From NCBI GenBank assembly GCA_022791875.1, contig JAAVZX010000024.1, positions 124,001 through 188,000 of the forward strand: a stretch of 64,000 bases of DNA. The letters are read 5' to 3'. The notes beneath the pieces were generated by a model. That model was not told the DNA's origin. It ran no database searches and saw only the letters and a program-made list of their open reading frames with translations. Position numbers and translations under genes: made by a program. This document shows, piece by piece, positions 42,178 to 50,855 of this stretch. The stretch's first letter is position 1, and each line of letters opens with the position of its first letter. This DNA is from Oscillibacter sp. Lineage in GTDB: Bacteria > Bacillota > Clostridia > Oscillospirales > Oscillospiraceae.

Positions 42178-43248
42178 TCACTTTTCCCCTAAAATCTCCG
42201 GATCGAAGCCGATGTGTTTCACGTACAGGCTCCCGTCCTCAGAGGAAAAGCCGCAGTCCAGGAGGAAGTCGCGGGCGGCGCTCCCGGCGGGCAGTACAGC
42301 GGAGAGGGTGTCCACGCCCTCATTCCGCGCGTGCTGCACGGCCTGCCCCACGAGCTGGACTCCAAAGCCGCGTTTGCGGCAGTCAGGGCGTATGTAGGCC
42401 CAGGCGATCCGCCCCGGCCCGCCGTCCATCCGGAGCAGGCCGACCGGTTCATCCCGCAGATACCCCGCCAAGGCAAGCCCCGCGGGGGCGCTCAGGGCCT
42501 CGGCGGACACGCCGCACTCCCCGGCGCAGGCGGTCAGCAAGGCGCCGTGGGCCGCGGGGTCCAGGGGCGCGAACCATAGCCCCGGTTCCAGGGCGTTGGC
42601 CCGCTTGCGGACCTTTTCCCCGGCCAGGAATTCCGGCGTCAAAAGATGGGCGTTGTCGTTCTGGGAGACGACCCGCAGGCGGTCCCCGTCGAACTCCAGG
42701 ACGGAGACGGCGGTATTGTCCCCGGTAGGCGTTTTCGATCCGGTATCGGCCAGGGAGATACCCTGCAAATTTGCCAGCAGGAGGCGGATAGCGTAGCCAT
42801 GGCAGAAGACGGCCACGGTTTTCCCGGGATTTTCCCGCGCGATATCCTCCACGGCGGCGCGCACCCGCGCCAGCACCTGGGCAGGCGTCTCCGCGCCGGG
42901 AATAGACCAGCGGTCCATATGGAGGCTGAAATCCTCCATTTCAGCGGGCCAAAGCCGGAAAATATCGCCCCAGGTCCGTTGTTCCCAGTCCCCGACGCAG
43001 ATTTCCCGCAGATCAGACCGCCGCACCAGCGGAAGTTTTTTAGGCCGATACAAAGCGGAAGCAGTAGCGCAGGTCCGATAGAGGTCACTGGAGTAAACGG
43101 CATCAACATGCACCCCAGCGAACCGCCCCTCCAGCGCCCGCACCTGCCTCCACCCCCGGTCGGTAAGGTTACTGTCGAACTGCCCCTGAGCGATCCGATA
43201 AAGGTTCCCCTCCGCCTCAGCGTGTCGAATGAGAAAAATCCTAGTCAA
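42178..43248 (-). CDS. Histidine phosphatase-GNAT acetyltransferase fusion
   Basis: 356 residues. Residues 1-200 are a phosphoglycerate-mutase-like histidine phosphatase (FLIRHAEAEGN with catalytic RHA; CHGYAIRLLLANL second His). Residues about 210-350 are a GNAT acetyltransferase (GYLRDEPVGLLRMDG, IAWAYIRPDCRKRGFGVQLV acetyl-CoA loop, LLDCGFSSEDGSLYVKH). Start is TTG 43248 (MTRIFLIRHAE) 9 nt after GGAGG; no ATG fits. Next gene after formyl-THF cyclo-ligase, separated by a family A repeat. Confidence 0.85.
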   Translation of the reverse strand: MTRIFLIRHAEAEGNLYRIAQGQFDSNLTDRGWRQVRALEGRFAGVHVDAVYSSDLYRTCATASALYRPKKLPLVRRSDLREICVGDWEQRTWGDIFRLWPAEMEDFSLHMDRWSIPGAETPAQVLARVRAAVEDIARENPGKTVAVFCHGYAIRLLLANLQGISLADTGSKTPTGDNTAVSVLEFDGDRLRVVSQNDNAHLLTPEFLAGEKVRKRANALEPGLWFAPLDPAAHGALLTACAGECGVSAEALSAPAGLALAGYLRDEPVGLLRMDGGPGRIAWAYIRPDCRKRGFGVQLVGQAVQHARNEGVDTLSAVLPAGSAARDFLLDCGFSSEDGSLYVKHIGFDPEILGEK

Positions 43249-43271
43249 GAGGCAACACCTCCAAAAAAGTA

Positions 43272-43386
43272 ATGATCTGCCAGGGTCCAGGGAGGCGCGT
43301 GCCTCCCTGGTGGGAGTCCAGAGGGCAAAGCCCTTTGGCCGCCGGAGGCCCCCCGTCCCCCGTCCCTCGTCCCCCGTAGGCGAGCA
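43272..43386. repeat. Family A multi-hairpin element, copy A7
   Basis: GATCTGCCAGGGT start, CCAGGGAGGC/GCCTCCCTGG and CCAGAGGGC/GCCCTTTGG hairpins, GCCGCCGGAGGCCCCCCGT, tandem TCCCCCGT units; ends 1 bp before the cyclo-ligase stop codon. Confidence 0.87.
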
Positions 43387-43387
43387 C

Positions 43388-43972
43388 TCACAGCCGCGCG
43401 GGCACTCCGTCCTCGTAGAGTCCGCGTTCGGTGAGGACCCAGGGGACGGGGAAGTCGTGGGGTTCGAGGGGGATTTCTGCGCGGATGAGGCGTTCGCGGC
43501 AGAGGAGGACGGAGCCGCCGCGGTAATGGGCGAGGAAGCGGTCGTAGTAGCCGCCGCCGCGGCCGAGGCGGTGGCCCTGGTGGCTGCAAGTGAGGCAGGG
43601 GAGGATGGCGAGGTCGACGGAGTCGACGGGTAAGACGGGGCTGGCGGCGGGTGGGGCGGGGATGCCGTACATGCCGGGTGAGAGCTGGGCGAGGGCGGTG
43701 ATTTTGCGCAGTTCCATGAAGCCGGGGGCGGTGCAGAGTGGGACGCAGAGGATTTTGCCGGAGGCCAGGATGTCGGCGAGGATGGGGCGCGTGTCGATTT
43801 CGTGCCCGGTGCCCACGAAGCAGAAGATGGTCCCCGCCTGCCGGTAGGCGGGCATCCCGAGCAAACGGGCCGCAATGGCCCTGCTGGACCGCTCCCGATA
43901 CCGCTCGGGCAATCCAGCTTCCAATTTCCTGATTGTCTGACGAAGGCGCAGCTTCTCCTCCCGTTTAGTCAT
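43388..43972 (-). CDS. 5-formyltetrahydrofolate cyclo-ligase
   Basis: 194 residues. Converts 5-formyl-THF to 5,10-methenyl-THF with ATP. Motifs: TKREEKLRLRQTIRKL start, SRAIAARLLGMPAY, the substrate/ATP region GRGGGYYDRFLAHY. Start ATG 43972 with GAGGAG. Consensus promoter upstream, divergent from the glmS leader. Confidence 0.93.
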   Translation of the reverse strand: MTKREEKLRLRQTIRKLEAGLPERYRERSSRAIAARLLGMPAYRQAGTIFCFVGTGHEIDTRPILADILASGKILCVPLCTAPGFMELRKITALAQLSPGMYGIPAPPAASPVLPVDSVDLAILPCLTCSHQGHRLGRGGGYYDRFLAHYRGGSVLLCRERLIRAEIPLEPHDFPVPWVLTERGLYEDGVPARL

Positions 43973-44049
43973 GACGGGCACTCCTCTCTTCCCAGCACAC
44001 ACCGGGCAAATTTATCTCCAGGCAGCACAACACTCCTCAATTCCTACTT

Positions 44050-44078
44050 ATTATAATGGATTCCAACCCGCCTGTCAA
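44050..44078 (-). promoter_or_regulatory. Promoter of formyl-THF cyclo-ligase
   Basis: Minus strand TTGACA (44073-44078), 17-bp spacer, TATAAT (44050-44055). Confidence 0.85.
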
Positions 44079-44091
44079 TTCCAACCGAACA

Positions 44092-44120
44092 TTGACTTTC
44101 TCCCCGCAGTATCGTATAAT
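44092..44120 (+). promoter_or_regulatory. glmS promoter
   Basis: TTGACT (44092-44097), 17-bp spacer, TATAAT (44115-44120). RNA start near 44127, about 58 nt before the ribozyme cleavage site. Confidence 0.85.
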
Positions 44121-44185
44121 GCAGAAAGCTCCACCATAAAATGGAGAAGCTACGCAGACAGAAAGGAGGACCAACCAATCAAACA

Positions 44186-44665
44186 GCGCCAGACCTTGTG
44201 CTATGGTGCCTACCTACGGGGGGCCTCCGGCGGGTTCCTTTTCTCGAGAGAAAAGGAACCGAAAAGAGCTTTAATACCGCTCTACGCATTGGAGATTGTT
44301 TTGGCTTCCCGCACGGTGACGCAGAAAGTGCGTGTGGGTCCTTCCATTGGCATGAAAGGACCCACAGGTTAGTATTAAAAGATGATCAGCGGGTAAACGG
44401 CCGTTTACCCGCAGATAAAGTTTGGGGTCCAGCCCTTTTCAAAGGGCTGGTGGGAGTCCAGAGGGCGAAGCCCTTTGGCCGCCGGAGGCCCCCCGTCCCC
44501 CCGCGGGGGAGGCAAGGTGACGAGGAGAAGGGAGTATCGAAATGTTCGGCGGATGCCCTTCCGTGGCGGCGGACGCGTGACATGGCTGATAAATACGCGG
44601 GCGACCGCGGAACAGATAGGCTGTGACCGCTTTTGAAATGACAAGTGGCTGCGCATTTGTCCTTT
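44186..44665 (+). ncRNA. glmS ribozyme, interrupted in P1 by a repeat element
   Basis: Self-cleaving riboswitch for glucosamine-6-phosphate. 5' part GCGCCAGA follows A44185 (expected cut between 44185 and 44186). P1 is CCUUG (44194-44198) with CAAGG (44513-44517). The core resumes as UGACGAGG (44518-44525), AUCGAAAUGUUCGGCGGAUG and the CCCUUCC arm of P3, with ACCGCUUUU and the final GACAA/UUGUC stem by 44665. All core segments are present; about 300 nt of family B/A repeat fill the P1 loop. Confidence 0.9.
44205..44510. repeat. Hybrid family B/A element B6 in the ribozyme P1 loop
   Basis: Left half is family B: GGTGCCT, CGGGGGGCCTCCGGCGG, stem GGTTCC../..GGAACC, type II motif, 32-nt hairpin 44334-44365 (GTGGGTCCTT arms). 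A 24-bp palindrome at 44389-44412 (GCGGGTAAACGG arm) marks the junction. Right half is family A: CCAGCCCTTT/AAAGGGCTGG, CCAGAGGGC/GCCCTTTGG, GCCGCCGGAGGCCCCCCGT. Confidence 0.9.
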
Positions 44666-44697
44666 TGAATACTTTTTTTTCAGGAGGATTTTTTGCT

Positions 44698-46536
44698 ATG
44701 TGTGGAATTATCGGCTTCGTGGGACGGGAAGAGGCGGCTCCGATTCTGCTGGAGGGCTTGGCTCAGATGGAATATCGGGGGTATGATTCCGCCGGAATCG
44801 CTGTGCGGGACCCGGTGAAGGGATTGCAGGTCAGGAAGTCCAAAGGGCGGCTCCAGGTCCTGGCGGACCTGACCCATCAGGGCGCGGATCTGACGGGGCC
44901 CCTTGGGATCGGTCATACCCGGTGGGCTACCCACGGTGAGCCGAATGACGCGAATGCCCACCCCCATGTGAGCGAGAACGGGGCTATCGCCCTCGTTCAT
45001 AACGGGATTATCGAGAACTATCTGGAAATCAAGGAACAGCTTCTGCGGCAGGGGGTTACGTTTACCTCTGACACGGATACGGAGGTGGTTGCCCAGCTTC
45101 TGGAGTTCCACTACAACGAGTGCGGGAGTATGCTGGAAGCCGTGGGGCGGGTCCTGCGGCGGATCGAGGGGGCCTACGCCTTCGGAATCATCTGCTCCGA
45201 TTACCCCAACGCCCTGATCGCGGCCCGGAAGGACAGCCCCCTGATCCTGGGCTACGGCAAAGACGCAAATTTCATCGCCTCCGACGTGACGGCCATCATC
45301 AAGCACACCCGGGACGTGGCCTACATGAACGACGGGGAAATCGCCGTGCTGACGGCGGACAGCATTGACGTGTTCGACAGCGAAATGACGCCCCTGGAGA
45401 AGGAGCACAGCTTCATCGAGTGGGACGTGAGCGCGGCTGAAAAATGCGGCTACGCCCACTTCATGTTCAAGGAAATCCTGGAACAGCCGGAGGCCATCCG
45501 GAAAACCGTGTCCCCCCGCGTCCGGGGAGGCCGGATCGTGCTGGACGACATCACCCTGACGGCGGAGTACGCGAAAAAGATTTCCCACATCTACATGATC
45601 GCCTGCGGGTCGGCGTACTACGCGGGGATGGTGGAGAAATACGTCTGGGAGCAGCTTCTGCGGCGTCCGGTGGAGGTGGTGCTGGCGTCCGAGTTCCGGT
45701 ACAGCGATCCCCTGGTGGACGAAAACACCTTCGTAATCGCCATCAGCCAGTCCGGCGAGACGCTGGACACCATGGCGGCGCTCCGTGAGGCGAAGCGCCT
45801 GGGCGGTCGGACGCTGGCGGTTTGCAACGTGGTAGGCAGCTCCATCGCCCGGGAGGCCGACGACGTGCTCTACACCTGGGCGGGTCCGGAAATTGCCGTG
45901 GCCACCAGTAAGGGCTACTCCACCCAGCTTGCCGCCCTGGACCTGATCGGGCTGTACCTGGCGGACCTCCTGGGGACCGTGGAAAAAGCGGAATACGACG
46001 CGATTCTGACGGAATTGCAGGCCCTGCCGGAGAAAATGCAGCAGTACCTGGAGCACTACGAGGAGACCCAATACTACGCCTCCCGCTGGTTCAACCACGA
46101 CTCCATCTTCTTCATCGGCCGGAACCTGGATTTCGCCATGGGCCTGGAAGGGTCCCTGAAACTGAAGGAGATCAGCTACATCCACTCGGAGGCATATGCC
46201 TCCGGCGAGCTGAAGCACGGCACCATCTCCCTCATCGAGCCGGGGACGCTGGTAGTGGCCCTGGGGACCCACGCGCCGCTGTTTGACAAGGCCATGAGCA
46301 ACGTAGTGGAGGTGAAAGCCCGGGGGGCCACGGTCCTGGCCGTGACCACCGACTCCCTCCGGGAGCGCCTGGAGAAGACCGCCGACGCGGTGATCTCCGT
46401 CCCGGAGACCCACCGGCTCTTACAGCCGTCCCTGGGCATCGTGCCCTTGCAGCTCTTCGCGTACTACGTGGCCCTCCAGCGGGGCTGCGACATCGACAAG
46501 CCCCGGAATCTCGCGAAATCCGTCACCGTGGAGTAA
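44698..46536 (+). CDS. glmS: Glutamine-fructose-6-phosphate aminotransferase
   Basis: Makes glucosamine-6-phosphate for peptidoglycan. 612 residues: N-terminal glutaminase with catalytic Cys2 (MCGIIGFVG), HTRWATHGEP, and two SIS domains (ACGSAYYAG, ISQSGETLDT, SEAYASGELKHG), ending KSVTVE. Start ATG 44698 with AGGAGG. Controlled by the upstream ribozyme. Confidence 0.98.
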   Translation: MCGIIGFVGREEAAPILLEGLAQMEYRGYDSAGIAVRDPVKGLQVRKSKGRLQVLADLTHQGADLTGPLGIGHTRWATHGEPNDANAHPHVSENGAIALVHNGIIENYLEIKEQLLRQGVTFTSDTDTEVVAQLLEFHYNECGSMLEAVGRVLRRIEGAYAFGIICSDYPNALIAARKDSPLILGYGKDANFIASDVTAIIKHTRDVAYMNDGEIAVLTADSIDVFDSEMTPLEKEHSFIEWDVSAAEKCGYAHFMFKEILEQPEAIRKTVSPRVRGGRIVLDDITLTAEYAKKISHIYMIACGSAYYAGMVEKYVWEQLLRRPVEVVLASEFRYSDPLVDENTFVIAISQSGETLDTMAALREAKRLGGRTLAVCNVVGSSIAREADDVLYTWAGPEIAVATSKGYSTQLAALDLIGLYLADLLGTVEKAEYDAILTELQALPEKMQQYLEHYEETQYYASRWFNHDSIFFIGRNLDFAMGLEGSLKLKEISYIHSEAYASGELKHGTISLIEPGTLVVALGTHAPLFDKAMSNVVEVKARGATVLAVTTDSLRERLEKTADAVISVPETHRLLQPSLGIVPLQLFAYYVALQRGCDIDKPRNLAKSVTVE

Positions 46537-46542
46537 GCGCAT

Positions 46543-46578
46543 AAAAAATCTCCAGCCCCCAGGGGCTGGAGATTTTTT
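46543..46578. terminator. Bidirectional intrinsic terminator
   Basis: AAAAAATCTCCAGCCCC / GGGGCTGGAGATTTTTT between glmS and cysS. Confidence 0.94.
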
Positions 46579-46598
46579 CTATGCGCCTTTGCGCAGGC

Positions 46599-48041
46599 TC
46601 AGATCCGCTTCCAGACCGCGCCGCCCTTCACGTCCGTGACCTCGATGCCCTGGGCTTTCAGGTCGTCCCGAATGCGGTCGGCCTCGGCGAAATTCTTCGC
46701 CTTCTTGGCCTCATAGCGCTGGAGGACCAGGGCGTCAATGGCGGGGTCGCCCTCTCCGGTGACGCTGTAGTCCGCCGTTCCGGCCTGGACGGTCTGGGCG
46801 GCTTTCTCCCGCAGCGCCGCCGCCTTTTCCAGCAGGCTCAGGGACAGCACGCCGTCGTAGGCCCCGATCAGGGCCAGCTTCGTGGCGTCGCCGGTTTTCA
46901 GCTTGAGGGCGTCGAAGACCGCCGTGACGCCCATGGAGGTATTCAGGTCGTTCCCCATTTTCTGGAGGAATTTTTCATACTGCTCATCGTAGACAGCCTG
47001 GTCCACCTCCCCGCCCGGGACCAGGGCCGCGATGCGCCCCAGGAGCTTGGTGTAGGCCGCGGCGGCGTTGTCCAGGTTTTCCCAGGTGAAGACCAGGGCC
47101 TTGCGGTAGTGGCTTTGCAGGCAGAAATACCGGTAGGCCAGGGGATCGTAGCCCTCCTTCTCCAGGAGGGAGACGGTCAGGAATTCCCCCTTGGATTTGG
47201 ACATCTTGCCCTCCGGCGTGTTCAGGTGGTGGACATGGAACCACTGGGGGCACCAGGGGTGGCCCAGGTAGCTCTCGGACTGGGCGATCTCGTTGGTGTG
47301 GTGGGGGAAGGCGTTGTCCACGCCGCCGCAGTGGAGGTCCAGGTATTCCCCGTTGTACTTCATGGAGATGCCGGAGCACTCGATGTGCCAGCCGGGATAG
47401 CCCACCCCCCAGGGGGAGTCCCATTTCAGGGCCTGGTCCTCGAACTTGGACTTGGTGAACCAGAGCACGAAGTCGTTCTTGCTCCGCTTGTTCACGTCCT
47501 CCTCCACGCCCTCCCGGACGCCCACGGCCAGGTCGTCCTCGTCGTGGTCGTTGAAGATATAGTAGCGGGCCAGTTTGGAGGTATCGAAGTAGACGTTGCC
47601 TCCCGCCGCGTAGGCATAGCCGGTGTCCACCAGTTTGGAGATAATGCGGATATACTCGTCAATGCAGCCCGTGGCGGGCTGGACCACGTCGGGGCGCTTG
47701 ATGTTGAGCTTCCGGCAGTCCTCGAAAAAGGCGTCGGTGTAGAACTGGGCGATCTCCATGACGCTCTTGTGCTCCCGCTTCGCGCCCTTGAGCATCTTGT
47801 CCTCCCCGGTGTCGGCGTCGCTGGCCAGGTGGCCCACGTCGGTGATGTTCATGACGCGGTTCACGTCGAAGCCCGCCGCCCGGAGGTACTTCTCCAGCAC
47901 GTCCTCCATGATGTAGGAGCGCAGGTTGCCGATGTGGGCGAAGTGGTACACGGTGGGGCCGCAGGTGTACATCTCCACACGGCCCGGCGTGTGGGTTTTG
48001 AATTCCTCTTTTTTGTGGGTGGCAGAATTGTAAAGGTACAT
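46599..48041 (-). CDS. cysS: Cysteinyl-tRNA synthetase
   Basis: 480 residues, class I. HIGH-type motif FAHIGNLR at about 35, zinc ligands (Cys in YTCGPTVY, GIECSGISMK region, CGGVDNAFPHH), KMSKSKGEF at about 275. Last gene of the leftward group cysE-VOC-SUKH-SUKH-cysS, in which cysE carries a T-box leader. No separate T-box precedes cysS; only 35 bp separate it from the upstream gene. Confidence 0.97.
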   Translation of the reverse strand: MYLYNSATHKKEEFKTHTPGRVEMYTCGPTVYHFAHIGNLRSYIMEDVLEKYLRAAGFDVNRVMNITDVGHLASDADTGEDKMLKGAKREHKSVMEIAQFYTDAFFEDCRKLNIKRPDVVQPATGCIDEYIRIISKLVDTGYAYAAGGNVYFDTSKLARYYIFNDHDEDDLAVGVREGVEEDVNKRSKNDFVLWFTKSKFEDQALKWDSPWGVGYPGWHIECSGISMKYNGEYLDLHCGGVDNAFPHHTNEIAQSESYLGHPWCPQWFHVHHLNTPEGKMSKSKGEFLTVSLLEKEGYDPLAYRYFCLQSHYRKALVFTWENLDNAAAAYTKLLGRIAALVPGGEVDQAVYDEQYEKFLQKMGNDLNTSMGVTAVFDALKLKTGDATKLALIGAYDGVLSLSLLEKAAALREKAAQTVQAGTADYSVTGEGDPAIDALVLQRYEAKKAKNFAEADRIRDDLKAQGIEVTDVKGGAVWKRI

Positions 48042-48076
48042 GGATGTTTCCCCCAGTTGTTAGTTTTGTGAGTGGT

Positions 48077-48748
48077 TCAGGTGATGGGTTTTCCTATGCC
48101 GTCCAGGAGATCCGTGAGGGCGGCATAGCCCTCGGGCGTGGCGGCGCCGCAGTCGGCGCGGTGTTCGGCAACGGCGTCGATAACCGCCAGCACGGCGCCG
48201 GGGAAGGGACAGTAAAAGGTGAAGTGCATATCGAGCCAGTTCAGCAGGCGGGCCTCGCGCTGGGGCAGGCGCTTCGGAAGGAGCGTCATATCATCGTAGG
48301 ACAGCCGCCGCTGCGTCATGGAGTTCTCCTGCGGGAACCCGTTCCACAGGGCTTCAAAGAACATCATGCCCTTCAAAAACTCGCTGACAGACGGGGCGCA
48401 GAAATACTCGGTGGGGTCGTCAATGTCGGAGTACATGAGGGTGTTCTTCCAGACATACACGGGCGGGTCCGGGAGGGACAGGTCCTTCCGGCGGATATAC
48501 GCCTCGAACGCGCCCGCGTTCTCCATGAACAGCGGCAGATCCTCACTGTTCGCGTAATTGAGGCTGAGGCTGGGGTCAACGACATGATCGCCCAGCTTGC
48601 CCGCGCTGAACACGGAGGCGGACACGTGCCAGAACTCCTCCAGCGCCGGAGGAATCGGGAAGCGCTCCTTTGCGGCGGCAATCTCCGCCTCGGGGAAGCT
48701 CTGAGGCTCATCGCAGAAAAGGGTGCTGACGATTTCTTTCATTTCCAT
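48077..48748 (-). CDS. SUKH-like immunity-type protein, tandem copy 1
   Basis: 223 residues. PPALEEFWHVSASVFSAGKL and LPLFMENAGAFEAYIRRKDLSLPDPPVYVW resemble SUKH-superfamily folds (helical start, LP..EFW, beta sheet); PSVSEFLKGMMFFEALWNG follows. Clearly paralogous to the next gene at 48874. Start ATG 48748 (MEMKEIVSTLF) with GAAAGGA; ATG 48778 and 48793 lack good sites. Family assignment is by pattern only. Confidence 0.68.
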   Translation of the reverse strand: MEMKEIVSTLFCDEPQSFPEAEIAAAKERFPIPPALEEFWHVSASVFSAGKLGDHVVDPSLSLNYANSEDLPLFMENAGAFEAYIRRKDLSLPDPPVYVWKNTLMYSDIDDPTEYFCAPSVSEFLKGMMFFEALWNGFPQENSMTQRRLSYDDMTLLPKRLPQREARLLNWLDMHFTFYCPFPGAVLAVIDAVAEHRADCGAATPEGYAALTDLLDGIGKPIT

Positions 48749-48873
48749 AGTTGATGGATTCCTTTCTCCATTCGGCATTTTAAGGCGGTACATCAGGATT
48801 GCGCATCCCGGAACGCTCCTTTCTGTAGGTTATATAGGCGGCATTTTCAGCCAGTATAACAAAAGTTTTTCGC

Positions 48874-49524
48874 TTACAGCGGTTCCCCCAGGCCGTCCAT
48901 GACCTCCAGGAGGGCCTTGTAAGCCGCCTCCGAGGCCCCGCCGTACAGCGCCTGGTACTGGCCCCCCACGTCCATGATTACAAGAAGATTGTCGGGGCGA
49001 TTGCTGTAGAAGGTGATGTCCATCTCCATCCAGCCCCGCAGAACCGCGTCCCGCTTCTCCAGTTTTTCCCGAACGGTTTCCAGTTCTTCATCGCTCAGCC
49101 AATAGAATTCGTCTGGACTGTAGTCGAACTGCCAGACGGCCTGGTACAGCAGCGCCGCCTCCAGGAATTCGCTGACCGTCTCCGCGGTCCGCGCACCCGG
49201 GCCATGGGCGGGGAGGGTGTAAACCGGCGGGGCCGGCAGGGCCAGGTCCTCCCGCCGGATCACGGCCCGGCAGCAGCCTTGATTTTCCATCAAAAGAATC
49301 AGGTCCTCCGATTCACGGTAGGATTTCCACTTGCGGTAATTCGCCGGGAAGGCCCAATTGTCTTGGACAAAGTGCAGGCGTTCCGTGCGCCCCGCGCTGC
49401 GCCAGAAGGTTTCCACGGCCTCCGGCAGCGCGCCGAAGAGGTTCCGTACATACTCGATTTCGTCGTCCGTGCAGCCCTCCGGCTCCACGCCGTAGAGGGT
49501 GCGGATCAATTCCAGCAGCTCCAT
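48874..49524 (-). CDS. SUKH-like immunity-type protein, tandem copy 2
   Basis: 216 residues. ALPEAVETFWRSAGRTERLHFVQDNW, LILLMENQGCCRAVIRREDLALPAPPVYTLP, ETVSEFLEAALLYQAVWQF align with copy 1 in order and spacing. Start ATG 49524 has GGTGA upstream; ATG 49539 would overlap the VOC gene. 125 bp separate it from copy 1, with AT-rich boxes that may form an internal promoter. Confidence 0.7.
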   Translation of the reverse strand: MELLELIRTLYGVEPEGCTDDEIEYVRNLFGALPEAVETFWRSAGRTERLHFVQDNWAFPANYRKWKSYRESEDLILLMENQGCCRAVIRREDLALPAPPVYTLPAHGPGARTAETVSEFLEAALLYQAVWQFDYSPDEFYWLSDEELETVREKLEKRDAVLRGWMEMDITFYSNRPDNLLVIMDVGGQYQALYGGASEAAYKALLEVMDGLGEPL

Positions 49525-49531
49525 CGCAGGC

Positions 49532-49912
49532 TCACCCATGCAGTTCCAGAGGCAGGCCGTCGGGGTCGTGGAAGAAGGTCATAGGGCGCTGGGTATAGGG
49601 GTCCCAGCGGATGGGCTCGCAGGGGATGCCCTTGGCCTCCAGGGCCTGTACGGCGGCCTCAACGTCCTCCACGTAAAAGGCCAGGTGCCGCAGGCCCTGA
49701 GCCTCGGGGTAGCTGGGGCGGGGCGGCGCGCCGGGGATGGCGAAGAGTTCCAGCTCCATGTCCCCGCATTGCAGGTCCAGCTTCCAGTCCCCGCGGTCCT
49801 CCCGGTAGTTTTCCCGCAGGACGGGAAAGCCTAGCTTTTCTACATAGAATTCTTTGGAACGCTGATAGTCGGACACGATGATAGCAACATGGTGCAGCTT
49901 GTCAAACAGCAT
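49532..49912 (-). CDS. VOC-superfamily (glyoxalase-like) protein
   Basis: 126 residues; paired beta-alpha-beta-beta-beta modules: LHHVAIIVSDYQRSKEFYVEKLGFPVL, LRHLAFYVEDVEAAVQALEAKGI, MTFFHDPDGLPLELHG. His/Glu metal ligands in each half. Related to the small SMU1112c-like GloA2 proteins; lyase substrate unknown. Follows cysE by 24 bp. Confidence 0.88.
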   Translation of the reverse strand: MLFDKLHHVAIIVSDYQRSKEFYVEKLGFPVLRENYREDRGDWKLDLQCGDMELELFAIPGAPPRPSYPEAQGLRHLAFYVEDVEAAVQALEAKGIPCEPIRWDPYTQRPMTFFHDPDGLPLELHG

Positions 49913-49936
49913 GGCGCAGGAACTCCTTCCAGGGCA

Positions 49937-50596
49937 TCAGCCCTTTTCTTTCATGTAAGCCTCGTCCAGAATCTGCTCCACCAGATCCAGGCGATCGGAC
50001 AGAGCCGCAAGGCGCTCCAAGGTGGGATTGCGGACGCTGGTCTGGTCCACGTCGTCGGCGTAGTGGGTGGTGCGTCCGGCGATGCGGACGATCTGGGCGG
50101 GAATGCCTACGGCGGTAGCGTCTTCGGGCACTTCGGAAAGCACCACCGCGTTGGCGGCGATCCGGGCGTTGTCGCCCACCCGGAAGGGCCCCAGGACCTT
50201 GGCTCCGCAGGAGATCAGGACGTTGTTGCCAATGGTAGGGTGCCGTTTCCCCTGGTCCTTTCCGGTGCCGCCGAGGGTGACGCCGTGGTAGATCAGGCAG
50301 TCGTCCCCGATCTCGGCAGTTTCGCCGATGACGATCCCCATCCCGTGGTCAATCACCAGCCGCCGCCCGATTTTGGCCCCCGGATGGATTTCGATTCCCG
50401 TTTTTCTCCGCGCGTGCTGGGAAACCCAGCGCGCCAGGAAGAAGTGTTTATGAACGTAGAGCCAGTGTGCAATCCGGTGCCAGAGGACGGCATGGACGCC
50501 GGGATAGAGCAAAAAGATTTCCAGCTTCCCCCGCGCCGCCGGGTCGCGCCGCTGGTACGCCCCAAGCAGGTCGCTGAGCTGTGAAAAAATGGACAT
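49937..50596 (-). CDS. cysE: Serine O-acetyltransferase
   Basis: 219 residues. Left-handed beta-helix hexapeptide repeats: GIEIHPGAKIGRRLVIDHGMGIVIGETAEIGDD, GVTLGGTGKDQGKRHPTIGNNVLISCGAKVLGPFRVG, and catalytic His in DHGMG. Shorter N-terminal helical domain than E. coli CysE, as in clostridial/EpsC-type enzymes. Start ATG 50596 with GGGAGG. Provides O-acetylserine for CysK. A T-box leader precedes it. Confidence 0.96.
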   Translation of the reverse strand: MSIFSQLSDLLGAYQRRDPAARGKLEIFLLYPGVHAVLWHRIAHWLYVHKHFFLARWVSQHARRKTGIEIHPGAKIGRRLVIDHGMGIVIGETAEIGDDCLIYHGVTLGGTGKDQGKRHPTIGNNVLISCGAKVLGPFRVGDNARIAANAVVLSEVPEDATAVGIPAQIVRIAGRTTHYADDVDQTSVRNPTLERLAALSDRLDLVEQILDEAYMKEKG

Positions 50597-50630
50597 GAAA
50601 AAGCCTCCCTTCGGGTGCGCCGGTGGCAGG

Positions 50631-50849
50631 AAAAAAAGTAACGCCCCCCGTACTGCCATAGTACGAGAGGCGACGTGTCGCGGTTCCACTCTCTTTTATC
50701 ACTCATTACGAGCCGCATTCGCCGGCCCCGCGGGCGCTCCCGGACGCACTTCCCAGGTTCCGCGGCGGACCCGCTCTCAGCCGATGGCGTGTCCTTTCTG
50801 TTCCGTGGGCGCTCCTGGTACTCTTTCCGTTCACTGCGCCTATTCAGCT
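50631..50849 (-). promoter_or_regulatory. T-box riboswitch before cysE
   Basis: The RNA has the T-box sequence UGGAACCGCG (50679-50688) inside an AGAGAG..CCUCUC antiterminator, followed by a competing terminator CGCCUCUCGUACU / AGUACGGGGGGCG and a T7 run (50631-50672). Stem I lies upstream; a UGC triplet at 50746-50748 in a GGAAG-UGC-G context is a possible cysteine specifier, placement uncertain. Uncharged tRNA-Cys would turn on cysE to cysS. Confidence 0.85.
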
Positions 50850-50855
50850 TGCTCT

